Source of the DNA: Citrobacter sp. R56
GTDB lineage: Bacteria; Pseudomonadota; Gammaproteobacteria; Enterobacterales; Enterobacteriaceae
Assembly (NCBI RefSeq): GCF_016811995.1
Contig: NZ_CP069159.1
Location: forward strand, 434,001-498,000
Direction: 5' to 3'
Length of the DNA stretch: 64,000 bases
Positions 9,989-24,800 of this stretch are shown in pieces; the first letter of the stretch is position 1; every line of letters starts with the position of its first letter. The position numbers and the translations under genes are program-made. Below the pieces are notes generated by a model. The model ran no database searches. It worked only from the letters and a program-made list of their open reading frames with translations, and was not told the DNA's origin.

Positions 9989-11116
9989 ATGCAAAGCTTT
10001 TCCCCGACATCGCGTTACCTCCATGCCCTCAACGAGGGAAGCCACCAGCCCGACGACGTACAAAAAGAAGCGGTTAACCGGCTGGAAACCATTTACCAGG
10101 AACTAACGAGCAGCGTGTCCCCTGAGCCACAGGCCAGCGGACTGATGGCCCGTTTTGGCAAATTGTTGAGAAAACGTGAGCCAGCAGCACGTTTACCGGT
10201 GCGCGGTCTGTATATGTGGGGCGGGGTGGGACGCGGGAAAACCTGGCTGATGGATCTGTTTTATCACAGTCTGCCGGGCGAACGTAAACAGCGACTGCAT
10301 TTCCACCGTTTTATGCTGCGCGTACATGAAGAACTGACCGCCCTACAGGGGAAAAGCGACCCGCTGGAGATCGTTGCCGACCGTTTTAAAGCAGAGACGG
10401 ATGTGCTCTGTTTCGATGAGTTTTTTGTTTCGGATATCACCGATGCGATGTTGCTTGGTGGATTAATGAAGGCGCTGTTTGCTCGCGGTATCACGCTGGT
10501 GGCGACATCCAACATTCCGCCGGACGACTTATACCGTAACGGTCTGCAACGTGCGCGTTTTCTTCCGGCCATCGACGCGATAAAACAGCACTGCGACATC
10601 ATGAATGTGGACGCCGGGGTCGATTATCGCCTGCGCACGCTGACTCAGGCGCATTTATGGCTCGCCCCGCTCAACGATGACACGCAACGGCAGATGGATT
10701 CGCTCTGGCTGGCGCTTGCGGGGACAAAGCGTCAGCATGCGCCGACGCTGGAAGTTAACCATCGCCCGCTCGCAACGCTGGGAGTCGAAAACCAAACGCT
10801 GGCAGTCTCGTTCTCCACGCTGTGCGTGGATGCCCGTAGCCAGCATGACTACATTGCGTTGTCGCGTCTTTTCCATACGGTGTTGTTATTTGATGTTCCC
10901 GTGATGACGCCGTTGATGGAGAGTGAAGCGCGTCGCTTTATTGCTCTGGTGGATGAGTTTTATGAGCGCCACGTCAAACTGGTGGTTAGCGCCGCCGTAC
11001 CTTTATATGAAATCTATCGGGGCGAGCGCCTGAAGTTCGAATTTCAGCGCTGTCTGTCGCGTTTACAGGAGATGCAGAGCGAGGAGTACCTCAAGCGGGA
11101 ACACCTGGCCGGTTAA
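9989..11116 (+). CDS. zapE: ZapE, AFG1-like cell-division ATPase
   Basis: A 375-residue cytoplasmic AFG1-family ATPase that associates with the Z-ring under low-oxygen or heat stress. Walker A is GGVGRGKTWLMD (Lys84) and Walker B is LCFDEFFVSD, followed by sensor regions (LVATSNIPP). It is divergent from zapG. The interval of 192 bp should contain both promoters. It is followed, after the rplM promoter, by the ribosomal operon. Confidence 0.95.
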   Translation: MQSFSPTSRYLHALNEGSHQPDDVQKEAVNRLETIYQELTSSVSPEPQASGLMARFGKLLRKREPAARLPVRGLYMWGGVGRGKTWLMDLFYHSLPGERKQRLHFHRFMLRVHEELTALQGKSDPLEIVADRFKAETDVLCFDEFFVSDITDAMLLGGLMKALFARGITLVATSNIPPDDLYRNGLQRARFLPAIDAIKQHCDIMNVDAGVDYRLRTLTQAHLWLAPLNDDTQRQMDSLWLALAGTKRQHAPTLEVNHRPLATLGVENQTLAVSFSTLCVDARSQHDYIALSRLFHTVLLFDVPVMTPLMESEARRFIALVDEFYERHVKLVVSAAVPLYEIYRGERLKFEFQRCLSRLQEMQSEEYLKREHLAG

Positions 11117-11141
11117 ACCTGTCGCAAATCACATAAAGGGG

Positions 11142-11170
11142 TCGACCTTTGACCCCGACTTCTCTATAAT
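11142..11170 (+). promoter_or_regulatory. rplM-rpsI promoter
   Basis: TCGACC (11142-11147) and a perfect TATAAT (11165-11170) with a 17-bp spacer, followed by GC-rich discriminator sequence, as in ribosomal protein promoters. It lies just after the zapE stop. Confidence 0.75.
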
Positions 11171-11177
11171 CTTGCGA

Positions 11178-11763
<586 letters not shown>

Positions 11764-11775
11764 TCGGGATTATAG

Positions 11776-12171
<396 letters not shown>

Positions 12172-12204
12172 TTGGTTTCTGCTTCGGCAGAGCACAGTTG
12201 GCGA

Positions 12205-12230
12205 AAAACCCGCTTCGGCGGGTTTTTTTA
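12205..12230 (+). terminator. rplM-rpsI operon terminator
   Basis: AAAAACCCGC TTCG GCGGG followed by seven T residues: a short UUCG tetraloop hairpin. Confidence 0.93.
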
Positions 12231-12487
12231 TCGATATATCGCCGTCAAACGCACCGCTATCCTCCGATTAGCGCCCTCTTTTTCCCCATTTCCAGAATCG
12301 ACTCACCACAAAGGTCACAAAATCTGGTAAACTATCATCCAATTTTCTGCCCAAATATCGAGGATTGTTCATTTTTTGTTTGATTTTTGAACAGTGAATG
12401 ACTTTTCCGACGATGGGAAACATAACTTCTGACTGGTCACCTGGTGGCTGGTAGCAGTAAAAATTCTGAATATACCTGGAGGTTTTC
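12231..12487 (+). promoter_or_regulatory. Untranslated region upstream of sspA
   Basis: With the preceding terminator, about 315 bp lie between rpsI and sspA. No credible gene is present. It should hold the sspA promoter, known in E. coli to respond to starvation. I could not place it with confidence. The ribosome site TGGAGG lies before the sspA ATG. Confidence 0.5.
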
Positions 12488-13126
12488 ATGGCTGTCGCTG
12501 CCAACAAACGTTCGGTAATGACGCTGTTTTCTGGTCCTACTGACATCTATAGCCATCAGGTCCGCATTGTGCTGGCTGAGAAAGGTGTTAGTTTCGAGAT
12601 CGAGCACGTGGAAAAGGACAATCCACCTCAGGATCTGATTGACCTCAACCCGAATCAGAGCGTACCGACACTGGTGGATCGTGAGCTGACCCTATGGGAA
12701 TCTCGCATCATTATGGAATATCTTGATGAGCGTTTCCCTCATCCACCGCTGATGCCGGTTTACCCGGTTGCTCGCGGTGAAAGCCGCCTGTACATGCACC
12801 GTATAGAAAAAGACTGGTATACGCTGATGAACGTCATCGTAAACGGGTCTGCTTCTGAAGCTGACGTTGCACGCAAACAACTGCGTGAAGAGCTGCAGGC
12901 GATTGCACCTGTATTTGGTCAGAAACCGTATTTCCTGAGCGATGAATTCAGCCTGGTCGATTGCTACCTGGCGCCGTTGCTGTGGCGTTTGCCGCAGTTG
13001 GGCATTGAGTTCAGCGGTGCGGGTGCGAAAGAGCTGAAAGGGTACATGACTCGCGTATTTGAGCGTGACTCTTTCCTGGCGTCGCTGACCGAACCTGAGC
13101 GTGAAATGCGCCTCGGCCGGGGTTAA
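12488..13126 (+). CDS. sspA: Stringent starvation protein A, RNA polymerase-associated
   Basis: A 212-residue glutathione-S-transferase-fold protein that binds RNA polymerase. In E. coli it supports acid resistance and phage P1 late transcription. The thioredoxin-like N-domain (about 10-85, with NQSVPTLVDRELTLWESRIIMEYLDERFPHPP) and the helical C-domain are complete. It is a regulator rather than an enzyme. sspB follows after 5 bp, so the two are co-transcribed. Confidence 0.97.
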   Translation: MAVAANKRSVMTLFSGPTDIYSHQVRIVLAEKGVSFEIEHVEKDNPPQDLIDLNPNQSVPTLVDRELTLWESRIIMEYLDERFPHPPLMPVYPVARGESRLYMHRIEKDWYTLMNVIVNGSASEADVARKQLREELQAIAPVFGQKPYFLSDEFSLVDCYLAPLLWRLPQLGIEFSGAGAKELKGYMTRVFERDSFLASLTEPEREMRLGRG

Positions 13127-13131
13127 TCTGT

Positions 13132-13635
13132 ATGGATTTGTCACAGCTATCCCCACGCCGTCCATACCTGCTGCGTGCATTTTATGAATGGCTGCTGGAT
13201 AACCAGCTAACGCCGCACCTGGTGGTGGATGTGACGCTTCCTGGCGTGCATGTCCCCATGGAATATGCGCGTGACGGGCAAATAGTCCTGAACATTGCGC
13301 CTCGTGCGGTGGGGAACCTGGAGCTGGCGAATGACGAAGTGCGTTTCAATGCGCGCTTTGGCGGCGTACCTCGCCAGGTTTCAGTTCCACTGGCTGCCGT
13401 ACTGGCGATTTATGCACGTGAGAATGGTGCGGGTACGATGTTCGAACCTGAAGCCGCTTACGATGAAAACGTCACCAGTATCAATGATGATGACGAAACC
13501 GCGGGTGTAGAGGGCGAGGCGGTCATGTCTGTTATCGATGGTGATAAGCCGGATCATGATGATGACAACCGTCCCGATGACGATCCGCCGCCACCGCCAC
13601 GTGGTGGTCGACCGGCGCTCCGCGTCGTAAAATAA
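13132..13635 (+). CDS. sspB: SspB, ClpXP specificity-enhancing adaptor
   Basis: A 167-residue adaptor that delivers ssrA-tagged proteins and processed RseA to ClpXP. The folded SspB domain (about 1-110) binds the tag. A long acidic, proline-rich linker (DDDNRPDDDPPPPPRGG) leads to the C-terminal ClpX-binding motif RPALRVVK. Both functional parts are intact. It is the second gene of the sspAB operon and ends at a hairpin terminator. Confidence 0.97.
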   Translation: MDLSQLSPRRPYLLRAFYEWLLDNQLTPHLVVDVTLPGVHVPMEYARDGQIVLNIAPRAVGNLELANDEVRFNARFGGVPRQVSVPLAAVLAIYARENGAGTMFEPEAAYDENVTSINDDDETAGVEGEAVMSVIDGDKPDHDDDNRPDDDPPPPPRGGRPALRVVK

Positions 13636-13652
13636 ATCGTCTATAAAATCAA

Positions 13653-13678
13653 ACAGGCCCCCAGGGGCCTGTTTTGTA
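13653..13678 (+). terminator. sspAB terminator
   Basis: ACAGGCCCC / GGGGCCTGT with a two-base gap, then a short T-rich tract. It lies between the converging sspB and dcuD genes and may serve both. Confidence 0.8.
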
Positions 13679-13690
13679 TTCTACTGTCCG

Positions 13691-15058
13691 CTAATAAAAA
13701 AATATGATAGTGGCAATCATATTCACCACGAATCCTACCGCCATTGGGATCGCCGTACGTTTAACGACCTCAAAGGGAGAGACGCCCGCAATGCCTGACG
13801 TCACAACAATGACGGCGGTGATCGGCGAAACCGCGCGAGCCAGCGTTGTCGCAAAATGCATCGGCATGATCATAACGACGGCGGGAATGTGAAGTCCTGC
13901 GGCGATATCCGGGATCAGACTCGCAAAAGACATAAATGGCGCGTTGCCGGAACCCATCACAATTGCGCAGGCCGCAATGACGATCGCCATGATGATCATG
14001 ACGCCAATACCACCCAGACCGGAATGCTCAGCGCCTTTGATTACTGCATCTACGGTACCGATGGTGGTTAAGCCTTTGGCAAAAATTTCACCCGCGACCA
14101 CCAGCGTGACAACATTCGCAAACTGGGTGCCCATACCATCAAAGAACGCCTGAACGTCGTCCATCGTTTCCCGAAGATTGTGCGTACGAATGAATTCCAC
14201 AAATATCGTGATGGTCATGCTCATCAGCATTACTACGACCAAATTGAGTTCTGACTGCATATAGCCAGTATGTGCCAGCAAGAGTGAGCCAAGCATCAGG
14301 ATGAGCGGCATAACGGGTAAAAGCGCGTAATACAGCGGAGGGACATCCTCAAGAGCGCGTTGTTCCACGGGGTGCCCGCTCTCTGTCGTCGCCTTTTGGT
14401 CAAATCGGCGTTGAACAAAAAAGTGGGCGATAGCGACAGCAACAATGACGCAGGTAGCCACAGGAAGCTGGTACTGAAAGAAATAGGTCGCGATTTTCAT
14501 TCCGGCGACCTGTGCTGCGAAAATAGAGTTAGTTTCGAGGATCCCCCACTCAATCGACATTGATGTTGCAATTACCGCCACCGCAGAAAGACGGCTCACT
14601 CCCAGGCTGACCAACGTCGGATAGAGCGTGACCATCAATAGCATTCCCAGCCCCGACGCGCTGGTAATGAATTGTGCCATGATCTGTCCGATCACATAGG
14701 TTGCGGCGAGAACAATATAGGGTGATTTGATAAGCTTCAGTGGCCGGCTCAGCAGACTCACCATTGCCCGACTGGCTCCCATCCGGTCCATATAACGGGC
14801 ATATCCCCCCACAGCCATGATGGACAACCCTAACCCGGCGGCCCTGGTTGAGAGCATGCGCAGGATCTCATTATAAATATCAACCAACAGATAACCGCTG
14901 CTTTTGGCCGGATCCAGTAGCGATCCCAGACCCAACCAGACGCCACATAGCATCAGGAAGATCCCCGCAGCAGCCAATACTATCTGGGGTTTATAGTTTT
15001 TGAGGATCAGATAGCCCATCGTAATTAAAACGATCACAGAAATTATTATGCCGAACAT
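13691..15058 (-). CDS. dcuD: DcuD, putative C4-dicarboxylate transporter
   Basis: A 455-residue polytopic inner-membrane protein of the DcuC family with about 12 hydrophobic segments. Conserved features include the [15 protein letters not shown] loop and [23 protein letters not shown]. DcuC catalyses C4-dicarboxylate exchange or efflux in anaerobic metabolism. DcuD is the poorly expressed homologue with no firmly shown substrate. It lies between sspB and nanR as in E. coli and is divergent from nanR. Confidence 0.93.
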   Translation of the reverse strand: MFGIIISVIVLITMGYLILKNYKPQIVLAAAGIFLMLCGVWLGLGSLLDPAKSSGYLLVDIYNEILRMLSTRAAGLGLSIMAVGGYARYMDRMGASRAMVSLLSRPLKLIKSPYIVLAATYVIGQIMAQFITSASGLGMLLMVTLYPTLVSLGVSRLSAVAVIATSMSIEWGILETNSIFAAQVAGMKIATYFFQYQLPVATCVIVAVAIAHFFVQRRFDQKATTESGHPVEQRALEDVPPLYYALLPVMPLILMLGSLLLAHTGYMQSELNLVVVMLMSMTITIFVEFIRTHNLRETMDDVQAFFDGMGTQFANVVTLVVAGEIFAKGLTTIGTVDAVIKGAEHSGLGGIGVMIIMAIVIAACAIVMGSGNAPFMSFASLIPDIAAGLHIPAVVMIMPMHFATTLARAVSPITAVIVVTSGIAGVSPFEVVKRTAIPMAVGFVVNMIATIIFFY

Positions 15059-15441
15059 TTTCTCACTCCATGCCAGAAAGAAGATGAATCAGGTGATGAT
15101 GGTGTGCTGGAGCGGATGTTATATTTTTCTTTACGGTTTTTATGGCATGGATATCTTATTTTTAAATTGAAGATTTAATTATTTTGTTTAAAAACATATT
15201 GTTATGATTATTTTTCAAGAGCATATTCTTAAATTTCACTAACTTGGTCAGAGGACTCGTATCGTTAAAAAAGAGAGAATAAATAAAGAGAAAATAGCGC
15301 ACTGAATAATTCATGTATAATGAGAGAATGCGGGAATCATTTGTTTTCTGAATGAAAAAGTCGGAGCATTTCACCCCGCTTTCGATCCTGTGTTAGGATA
15401 ACTTTTGTTGTTGTTGGTCATAATTCATCAGACTGGACGCT
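15059..15441. other. Divergent dcuD-nanR intergenic region
   Basis: About 380 bp, notably AT-rich (especially 15120-15320), with no convincing gene. It must contain the dcuD and nanR promoters, but I could not assign hexamers with confidence. Confidence 0.5.
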
Positions 15442-16224
15442 ATGAACGCATTTGATTCGCAAGCAGAAGATTCTCCATCAACCATCGGTAACAGTTTGCG
15501 CCGCCGCCCGCTGGCACGTAAAAAACTCTCTGAAATGGTTGAAGAAGAGCTGGAGCAGATGATCCGCCGCCGTGAATTTGGCGAAGGGGAGCCGTTGCCA
15601 TCCGAGCGCGAACTGATGGCATTCTTTAACGTCGGACGCCCGTCGGTACGTGAAGCGCTGGCCGCGCTCAAGCGCAAAGGTCTGGTACAAATCAACAACG
15701 GTGAACGCGCGCGCGTCTCACGCCCCTCAGCGGACACCATCATCAGCGAACTTTCCGGCATGGCGAAAGATTTTCTCTCGCACCCTGGTGGCATCGCGCA
15801 TTTTGAACAACTGCGCCTTTTCTTTGAATCGAGCCTGGTGCGTTACGCCGCCGAGCACGCCACAGACGAACAGATTGCCATGTTGAGCAAAGCCCTGGAG
15901 ATCAACAGTCAGTCGCTGGATGACAATAGCCAGTTCATTCGCTCCGATGTCGATTTTCACCGTGTGCTGGCAGAGATCCCGGGCAACCCGATCTTTATGG
16001 CAATCCACGTCGCGCTCCTCGACTGGCTGATCGCCGCGCGCCCGAAAGTTGCTGATGAAGCGCTGTATGAACATAACAGCGTGAGTTATCAACAGCATAT
16101 TGCTATTGTCGATGCGATCCGCGCCCGCGATCCTGACGAAGCAGACCGCGCACTGCAATGCCACCTCAACAGCGTGTCTGCCACCTGGCACGCCTTCGGT
16201 AAAGCCAAAAAATCCCGCAAGTAA
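15442..16224 (+). CDS. nanR: NanR, GntR-family sialic acid repressor
   Basis: A 260-residue FadR-subfamily GntR repressor. The winged-helix domain is at about residues 30-100 ([34 protein letters not shown]). The helical FCD effector domain (about 105-245) carries the metal/sialate-binding histidines, including [14 protein letters not shown]. It represses nanATEK and related operons until N-acetylneuraminate binds. It is slightly shorter than the 263 residues I recall for E. coli. Its operator lies just before nanA, 77 bp downstream of this gene. Confidence 0.96.
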   Translation: MNAFDSQAEDSPSTIGNSLRRRPLARKKLSEMVEEELEQMIRRREFGEGEPLPSERELMAFFNVGRPSVREALAALKRKGLVQINNGERARVSRPSADTIISELSGMAKDFLSHPGGIAHFEQLRLFFESSLVRYAAEHATDEQIAMLSKALEINSQSLDDNSQFIRSDVDFHRVLAEIPGNPIFMAIHVALLDWLIAARPKVADEALYEHNSVSYQQHIAIVDAIRARDPDEADRALQCHLNSVSATWHAFGKAKKSRK

Positions 16225-16300
16225 TCCCCGTATTGCGATCGGTTTAGTGAAGTCGATCGCACAATAAGCTTTCTGTATTACGCTGTCGTAAAAGTGTTCT

Positions 16301-16323
16301 GGTATAACAGGTATAAAGGTACA
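16301..16323 (+). promoter_or_regulatory. NanR operator (GGTATA repeats)
   Basis: GGTATA (16301-16306), GGTATA (16310-16315) and GGTACA (16318-16323) form the tandem direct-repeat operator bound by NanR dimers in E. coli, immediately upstream of nanA. The third repeat carries one substitution (C for T). The nanA promoter overlaps or adjoins it. Confidence 0.85.
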
Positions 16324-16358
16324 TAGTTAATCAGTTTAAACACCACTACGAGGTATTT

Positions 16359-17252
16359 ATGGCAAGCAATTTACGTGGCGTGATGCCCGCACTCCTGACC
16401 CCTTTCGACGCGCAGCAGAAAGTTGATAAGGACAGCCTGCGCCGCCTGGTGCGATTCAACATTGAGCAGGGAATTGATGGGGTGTATGTCGGAGGTTCCA
16501 CTGGGGAAGCCTTTGTGCAAAGCCTTGCCGAGCGCGAAGAAGTGCTTGAAATCGTGGCCGAAGAGGGCAAAGGCAAAATTACCCTGATTGCTCATGTGGG
16601 TTGCGTCAGCACGGCGGAAAGCCAGCAACTGGCAGCAGCGGCCAGCCGTTACGGTTTTGATGCCGTCTCTGCGGTTACGCCGTTCTACTATCCGTTCAGC
16701 TTTGAAGAACATTGCGATCACTACCGCGCGATTATCGATTCTGCTGATGGATTGCCGATGGTGGTCTACAACATTCCGGCACTGAGCGGTGTCAAACTGA
16801 CACTGGATCAAATCAATACGCTGGTCACGCTGCCAGGCGTTGGTGCGCTGAAACAGACCTCGGGCGATCTCTATCAGATGGAGCAGATTCGTCGTGCGCA
16901 TCCGGATCTGGTGCTCTACAACGGTTACGACGAAATCTTCGCATCCGGTCTGCTGGCGGGCGCGGATGGCGGGATCGGCAGTACCTACAACATTATGGGC
17001 TGGCGCTACATGGGGATCGTGCAGGCCCTGAAAGAAGGGAATATCGCTAAAGCACAGCAGTTGCAGCGCGAATGTAACAAGGTGATCGACCTGCTGATCA
17101 AAGTGGGCGTGTTCCGTGGCCTGAAAACCGTACTGCACTACATGGACGTTGTTTCTGTACCGCTGTGCCGCAAACCGTTTGCGCCTGTGGATGAAAAATA
17201 TCTGCCAGAACTGCAAGCATTGGCAAACCAACTGCTGGCGGAAAGGGCGTAA
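16359..17252 (+). CDS. nanA: N-acetylneuraminate lyase
   Basis: A 297-residue class I aldolase that cleaves sialic acid (Neu5Ac) to N-acetylmannosamine and pyruvate, the first cytoplasmic step. Schiff-base Lys165 (GALKQTSGD), Tyr137 (VVYNIP) and the GGSTGE substrate loop are in place. The fold is a TIM barrel and the enzyme a tetramer. It is the first gene of the catabolic operon, preceded by the NanR operator; a BIME repeat separates it from nanT. Confidence 0.98.
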   Translation: MASNLRGVMPALLTPFDAQQKVDKDSLRRLVRFNIEQGIDGVYVGGSTGEAFVQSLAEREEVLEIVAEEGKGKITLIAHVGCVSTAESQQLAAAASRYGFDAVSAVTPFYYPFSFEEHCDHYRAIIDSADGLPMVVYNIPALSGVKLTLDQINTLVTLPGVGALKQTSGDLYQMEQIRRAHPDLVLYNGYDEIFASGLLAGADGGIGSTYNIMGWRYMGIVQALKEGNIAKAQQLQRECNKVIDLLIKVGVFRGLKTVLHYMDVVSVPLCRKPFAPVDEKYLPELQALANQLLAERA

Positions 17253-17259
17253 CAGCGGA

Positions 17260-17336
17260 TAGCCGGGGGCGCTTTGCCTGCCCGGCCTACATAGAACGAA
17301 CGTAGGCCGGATAAGGCAATGCCGTTATCCGGCACA
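17260..17336. repeat. REP/BIME element between nanA and nanT
   Basis: Two REP-like units in opposite orientation: GCCGGGGGCGCTTTGCCTGC and the CCCGGCCTAC arm, then GTAGGCCGGATAAGGCAATG with GCCGTTATCCGGCAC. This is the typical enterobacterial palindromic repeat, often tied to mRNA stability within operons. Confidence 0.85.
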
Positions 17337-17362
17337 ACAATGAAAATCGTCGGGAGAGTAAA

Positions 17363-18853
17363 ATGAGTACTAATACCCAGAGCATCCCGTGGTATCGCCA
17401 TCTCAACCGGGCACAGTGGCGGGCATTTTCCGCCGCCTGGTTAGGGTATGTGCTTGATGGATTTGATTTTGTATTAATTGCGCTTGTATTGACAGATGTA
17501 CAAAGTGAGTTTGGGTTGACGACGGTTCAGGCGGCAAGTCTGATCTCGGCAGCCTTTATTTCCCGTTGGTTCGGCGGGCTGATGCTTGGCGCCATGGGGG
17601 ACCGTTATGGTCGCCGTCTGGCAATGGTCAGTAGCATTATCCTTTTTTCCGTCGGTACGCTGGCCTGCGGCTTTGCACCTGGTTACACCACCATGTTTAT
17701 CGCGCGTCTGGTCATTGGTATGGGCATGGCAGGCGAATATGGTTCAAGCGCAACCTACGTTATTGAAAGCTGGCCTAAGCAGTTGCGTAACAAAGCCAGC
17801 GGATTTTTGATCTCCGGCTTCTCTATTGGCGCGGTTATCGCAGCCCAGGTCTACAGTCTGGTGGTACCTATCTGGGGCTGGCGCGTTCTCTTTTTCATTG
17901 GCATCGTACCGATCGTCTTTGCGCTCTGGCTACGAAAAAATATTCCGGAAGCGGAAGACTGGAAAGAAAAACACGAAGGGCAAGCGCCAGTACGTACCAT
18001 GGTCGATATTCTCTACCGGGGTGAGCATCGGGTCATTAATATCCTGATGACCATCGTGGCGGCGACCGCTCTGTGGTTCTGCTTCGCAGGTAATCTGCAC
18101 AATGCCGCCATTGTGGCGGGATTAGGTCTGCTGTGTGCCGTCATCTTCATCAGCTTTATGGTGCAGAGTAGCGGTAAACGCTGGCCAACCGGCGTCACGC
18201 TTATGCTGGTGGTGCTGTTTGCGTTCCTTTACTCCTGGCCTATCCAGGCATTGCTCCCAACCTATCTCAAAACCGAGCTGTCCTATGATCCGCACACGGT
18301 AGCGAACATTCTGTTCTTTAGCGGCTTCGGCGCGGCGGTAGGCTGCTGCGTGGGCGGTTTCCTCGGCGACTGGCTGGGCACCCGCAAAGCCTACGTTTGT
18401 AGCCTGCTGGCCTCACAGTTGCTCATTATTCCGGTTTTTGCCATTGGCGGTGGAAACGTATGGGTATTGGGTCTGCTGCTGTTCTTCCAGCAGATGTTGG
18501 GCCAGGGGATCTCAGGGATCCTGCCGAAATTGATCGGCGGATATTTTGATACCGACCAGCGTGCGGCAGGTCTGGGCTTTACCTATAACGTGGGTGCTCT
18601 TGGTGGCGCGCTGGCGCCGATCCTTGGTGCATTGATTGCGCAACGCCTGGATCTGGGTACCGCGCTGGGATCGCTCTCCTTTAGCCTGACGTTTGTGGTG
18701 ATCCTGCTGATTGGCCTCGATATGCCGACCCGTGTTCAACGCTGGCTGCGTCCAGAAGCGCTACGTACGCATGACGCTATCGACGGCAAACCGTTCAGCG
18801 GTGTCGTACCGTTGGGCGGTGACAAAAGCGCCTTAGTCAACACGAAAAATTGA
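17363..18853 (+). CDS. nanT: Sialic acid transporter NanT
   Basis: A 496-residue major facilitator family symporter that takes up N-acetylneuraminate with protons across the inner membrane. It has the MFS signature ([16 protein letters not shown]), the [10 protein letters not shown] segment of the sialate porter subfamily and the extra central hydrophobic region that gives this family 14 rather than 12 segments. The length equals the E. coli protein. It is followed by a short hairpin (TTGCCCGGT / ACCGGGCAA, 18861-18883) and the nanE remnant. Confidence 0.97.
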   Translation: MSTNTQSIPWYRHLNRAQWRAFSAAWLGYVLDGFDFVLIALVLTDVQSEFGLTTVQAASLISAAFISRWFGGLMLGAMGDRYGRRLAMVSSIILFSVGTLACGFAPGYTTMFIARLVIGMGMAGEYGSSATYVIESWPKQLRNKASGFLISGFSIGAVIAAQVYSLVVPIWGWRVLFFIGIVPIVFALWLRKNIPEAEDWKEKHEGQAPVRTMVDILYRGEHRVINILMTIVAATALWFCFAGNLHNAAIVAGLGLLCAVIFISFMVQSSGKRWPTGVTLMLVVLFAFLYSWPIQALLPTYLKTELSYDPHTVANILFFSGFGAAVGCCVGGFLGDWLGTRKAYVCSLLASQLLIIPVFAIGGGNVWVLGLLLFFQQMLGQGISGILPKLIGGYFDTDQRAAGLGFTYNVGALGGALAPILGALIAQRLDLGTALGSLSFSLTFVVILLIGLDMPTRVQRWLRPEALRTHDAIDGKPFSGVVPLGGDKSALVNTKN

Positions 18854-18900
18854 TCCGCTTGCCCGGTCGCGTACCGGGCAATCTTTGTAGGGGAAGAAGC

Positions 18901-18983
18901 ATGTTGTTACCTGAACTACAGGGTAAAAGAAGTCCCGCCATCACTCGACCGGGATCCCGGTGTCAGTGGCATCAGGAGGCGCA

Positions 18984-18987
<4 letters not shown>
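18901..18987 (+). pseudogene. nanE: nanE remnant: N-acetylmannosamine-6-phosphate epimerase with internal in-frame deletion
   Basis: Where nanE (about 229 codons) lies in E. coli there is only a 28-codon ORF with a good ribosome site (AGGGGAAG). Its start, MLLPELQGK, resembles the NanE N-terminus MSLLAQLDQK. Its end, [16 protein letters not shown], resembles the NanE C-terminal AITRLEHICQWYNTA. About 200 codons of the TIM-barrel core are gone, including all catalytic residues. The reading frame and the ATGA overlap with nanK are kept, so coupling to nanK survives. The product cannot be an epimerase. Comparison sequences are from memory. Confidence 0.85.
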
Positions 18988-20323
<1,336 letters not shown>

Positions 20324-20325
20324 AA

Positions 20326-20410
20326 AAGCCGGATGGCGGCTTTCGCCTTATCCGGCCAACAACGTACGCAAAACCGTAGGCCGGATAAGGCGGTTACGCC
20401 GCCCTCCGGC
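20326..20410. repeat. REP/BIME element between nanQ and gltD
   Basis: GCCGGATGGCGGCTTTCGCC and TTATCCGGC, then GTAGGCCGGATAAGGCGGTT and the matching CGCCCTCCGGCA form two inverted REP units between converging genes. They probably also act as the transcription boundary, as no other terminator is visible. Confidence 0.85.
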
Positions 20411-20418
20411 ACTGAGAC

Positions 20419-21846
<1,428 letters not shown>

Positions 21847-24800
21847 TTACTGCGCCTGCACACGCAGCTCAGCTGCGCTACGACTACGGTGACCCAACAG
21901 TGCTTTCACATCGCTGGACTTCGGTTTAACCAGCGCGAATTTCGCGGAGAAAGCAGGCCAGTTTGCCAGAATCTCTTCACCACGTTGAGAACCAGTATGC
22001 TGCACATGCTCGGTGATCAACCCGCGCAGGTGTTCTTCGTGGATAGCCAGCGAGTCTACGCTCAGCACTTCCACCAGTTCCGGGTTCACACGTTTGCGGA
22101 AATCGCCGCTCTCGTCCAGCACGTAGGCGAATCCGCCCGTCATGCCGGCACCGAAGTTCACCCCGGTTTTACCGAGAATACACACAATACCGCCGGTCAT
22201 GTATTCACAGCCATTGTCGCCAATGCCTTCCACGACTGTGATTGCGCCGGAATTACGTACGCCGAAACGTTCACCCGCGCGGCCTGCGGCAAACAAACGT
22301 CCCCCGGTAGCGCCATACAGACAGGTGTTGCCGATAATGCTCGCCTCATGGCTGCGGAAGGCCGAACCGACCGGTGGACGCACCGCCAGCAAGCCGCCTG
22401 CCATGCCTTTGCCGACATAGTCGTTGGCATCACCGGTCAGGTACAACTCCACGCCGCCTGCGTTCCAGACGCCGAAGCTCTGGCCAGCCGTACCGCTGAA
22501 GTGCGCTTTGATGGGGTCCGCCGCCAGTCCCTGATCGCCATGCGTCTGCGCAATATAGCCAGAGAGCGATGCGCCGACGGAACGGTCAGTGTTGCGAATA
22601 TCAAACCAGAATGTTTTGCTCAGGCACTCGTCGACGAACGGTTTTGCCTGTTGTAACAGCTGTGCGTTCAGCACACCGTTGTCGAACGGAGGGTTGTTTT
22701 CGGTGCAGAACACGGCTTTGCCAGGATGCGGCTCGGCCGTCTCCAGCAGGCGAGACAGTTCCAGCTTCTGCTGTTTGGCGGTAAACCCTTCCAGCTCTTT
22801 TAGCAGGTCGGTACGGCCAATCAGATCCACCAGACGCGTCACGCCAAGCATCGCCATCAGCTCGCGGGTTTCGCGGGCGATGAATTCAAAGTAGTTGGTC
22901 ACTTTGAACGGCAGGCCGTGGTAGTGGTTCTTACGCAGTTTTTCGTCCTGGGTTGCCACGCCCGTTGCGCAGTTGTTCAGGTGGCAAATACGCAGGTATT
23001 TACACCCCAGCGCCACCATCGGGCCGGTTCCGAAGCCGAAGCTTTCCGCGCCCAGAATTGCCGCTTTGATGATATCAACGCCGGTTTTCAGACCGCCGTC
23101 GACCTGCAAACGGATCTTGTGACGCAAACCGTTAGCCACCAGTGCCTGCTGGGTTTCCACCAGGCCCAGTTCCCACGGACAGCCCGCGTATTTCACTGAC
23201 GAGAGCGGGCTCGCGCCGGTGCCACCGTCGTAACCGGCGATGGTGATCAAATCGGCATAGGCTTTCGCCACGCCGGTGGCGATGGTGCCGACGCCCGGTT
23301 CGGAAACCAGCTTCACGGAGATCATCGCTTTCGGGTTGACCTGCTTGAGGTCGAAAATCAGCTGCGCCAAGTCCTCGATTGAGTAGATATCGTGGTGCGG
23401 AGGCGGGGAGATCAGCGTCACCCCCGGCACCGAGTAGCGCAGTTTGGCGATGTACGGGGTCACTTTATCCCCCGGCAACTGACCGCCTTCGCCCGGCTTC
23501 GCGCCCTGAGCGACTTTAATTTGAATCACATCGGCGTTCACCAGATACGCCGGGGTCACACCGAAACGACCGGAAGCCACCTGCTTGATGCGCGACACTT
23601 TGTTGGTGCCGTAGCGCGCCGGATCTTCACCGCCTTCGCCAGAGTTAGAGTTACCGCCGATGCTGTTCATCGCTTCCGCCAGCGCTTCGTGCGCTTCCGG
23701 GCTCAGTGCGCCGATTGACATCGCTGCCGTATCGAAGCGTTTGAACAGTTCAGTGGCGGGCTCGACTTCATCAATGCTCACGGCCTTTTCGCCGGGCGTG
23801 ATTGCCAGCAGATCGCGCAGCGTTGTCGCCGGGCGTTCGTTGACCAGTTTCGCGTACTCCTGATAGTCGCTGTACTCGCCGCTTTGAACAGCCTGTTGCA
23901 GGGTGCGCACGACATCCGGGTTATAGGCGTGATATTCGCCGCCGTGAACATATTTCAGCAGGCCGCCCTGACCCAACGGTTTACGCGCCAGCCAGGCATG
24001 TTTGGAAAGATTCAGCAGGTCCTGCTGGAAGTCGGTAAAACCTGCGCCACTGATACGGCTGACCACACCCTGGAAGCACAGGCTGACCACATCATCGTGC
24101 AGACCGACGGCTTCAAACAGTTTTGAACAGCGGTAAGAGGCGATGGTCGAGATGCCCATTTTGGACATGATCTTGTAAAGACCTTTGTTGATGCCATTAC
24201 GGTAGTTCAGCATCACGGTACGATAGTCTTTCGCAATCGCGTGGGTGTCGCTCAGACGGCCCAGTGTTTCATACGCGAGGTAGGGATAGATTGCCGTCGC
24301 GCCGAAGCCCAATAGCACGGCAAAGTGGTGCGGGTCGCGCGTGCTGGCGGTTTCGACAATGATGTTAGCGTCGCAGCGCAGGTTCTGTGCGACCAGACGC
24401 GTCTGCACCGCACCGACCGCCATTGGTGCCGGAACCGGCAAACGGTTTTTGCCGATGTTACGGTCGGAGAGCACCAGCAATACGGTGCCGTTGCGAACCA
24501 TTTGCTCCGCTTTGTCGCACAGCGCTTTCACCGTCTCTTCGAGTGAGGTTTGCGTCACGTCGAAGGTGATGTCCAGCGTATCCGCGCGATAATGCTCCTC
24601 TTTCATGGTGGTGAGCTGTTTGAAATCGGAGTACAGCAAAATCGGCGATTTGAAGCTCAAACGGTGCGCCTGGCCTTCCGCTTCACAAAAGACGTTCATT
24701 TCGCGACCGATGCTGGTGGCCAGCGACATCACGTGTGCTTCACGCAGCGGATCGATCGGCGGGTTGGTGACCTGCGCGAACTGCTGGCGGAAGTAGTCGT

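Noticed and set aside
12198-12383. 61-codon frame between rpsI and sspA
   Set aside because: Begins inside the rpsI terminator and has no family resemblance.
15162-15374. 70-codon minus-strand frame in the dcuD-nanR gap
   Set aside because: Lies in very AT-rich promoter DNA; the Asn/Leu/Phe/Lys-rich translation has no recognisable family or ribosome site.
16371-17231. Minus-strand open frame of 286 codons opposite nanA
   Set aside because: Fully inside nanA, antisense shadow.
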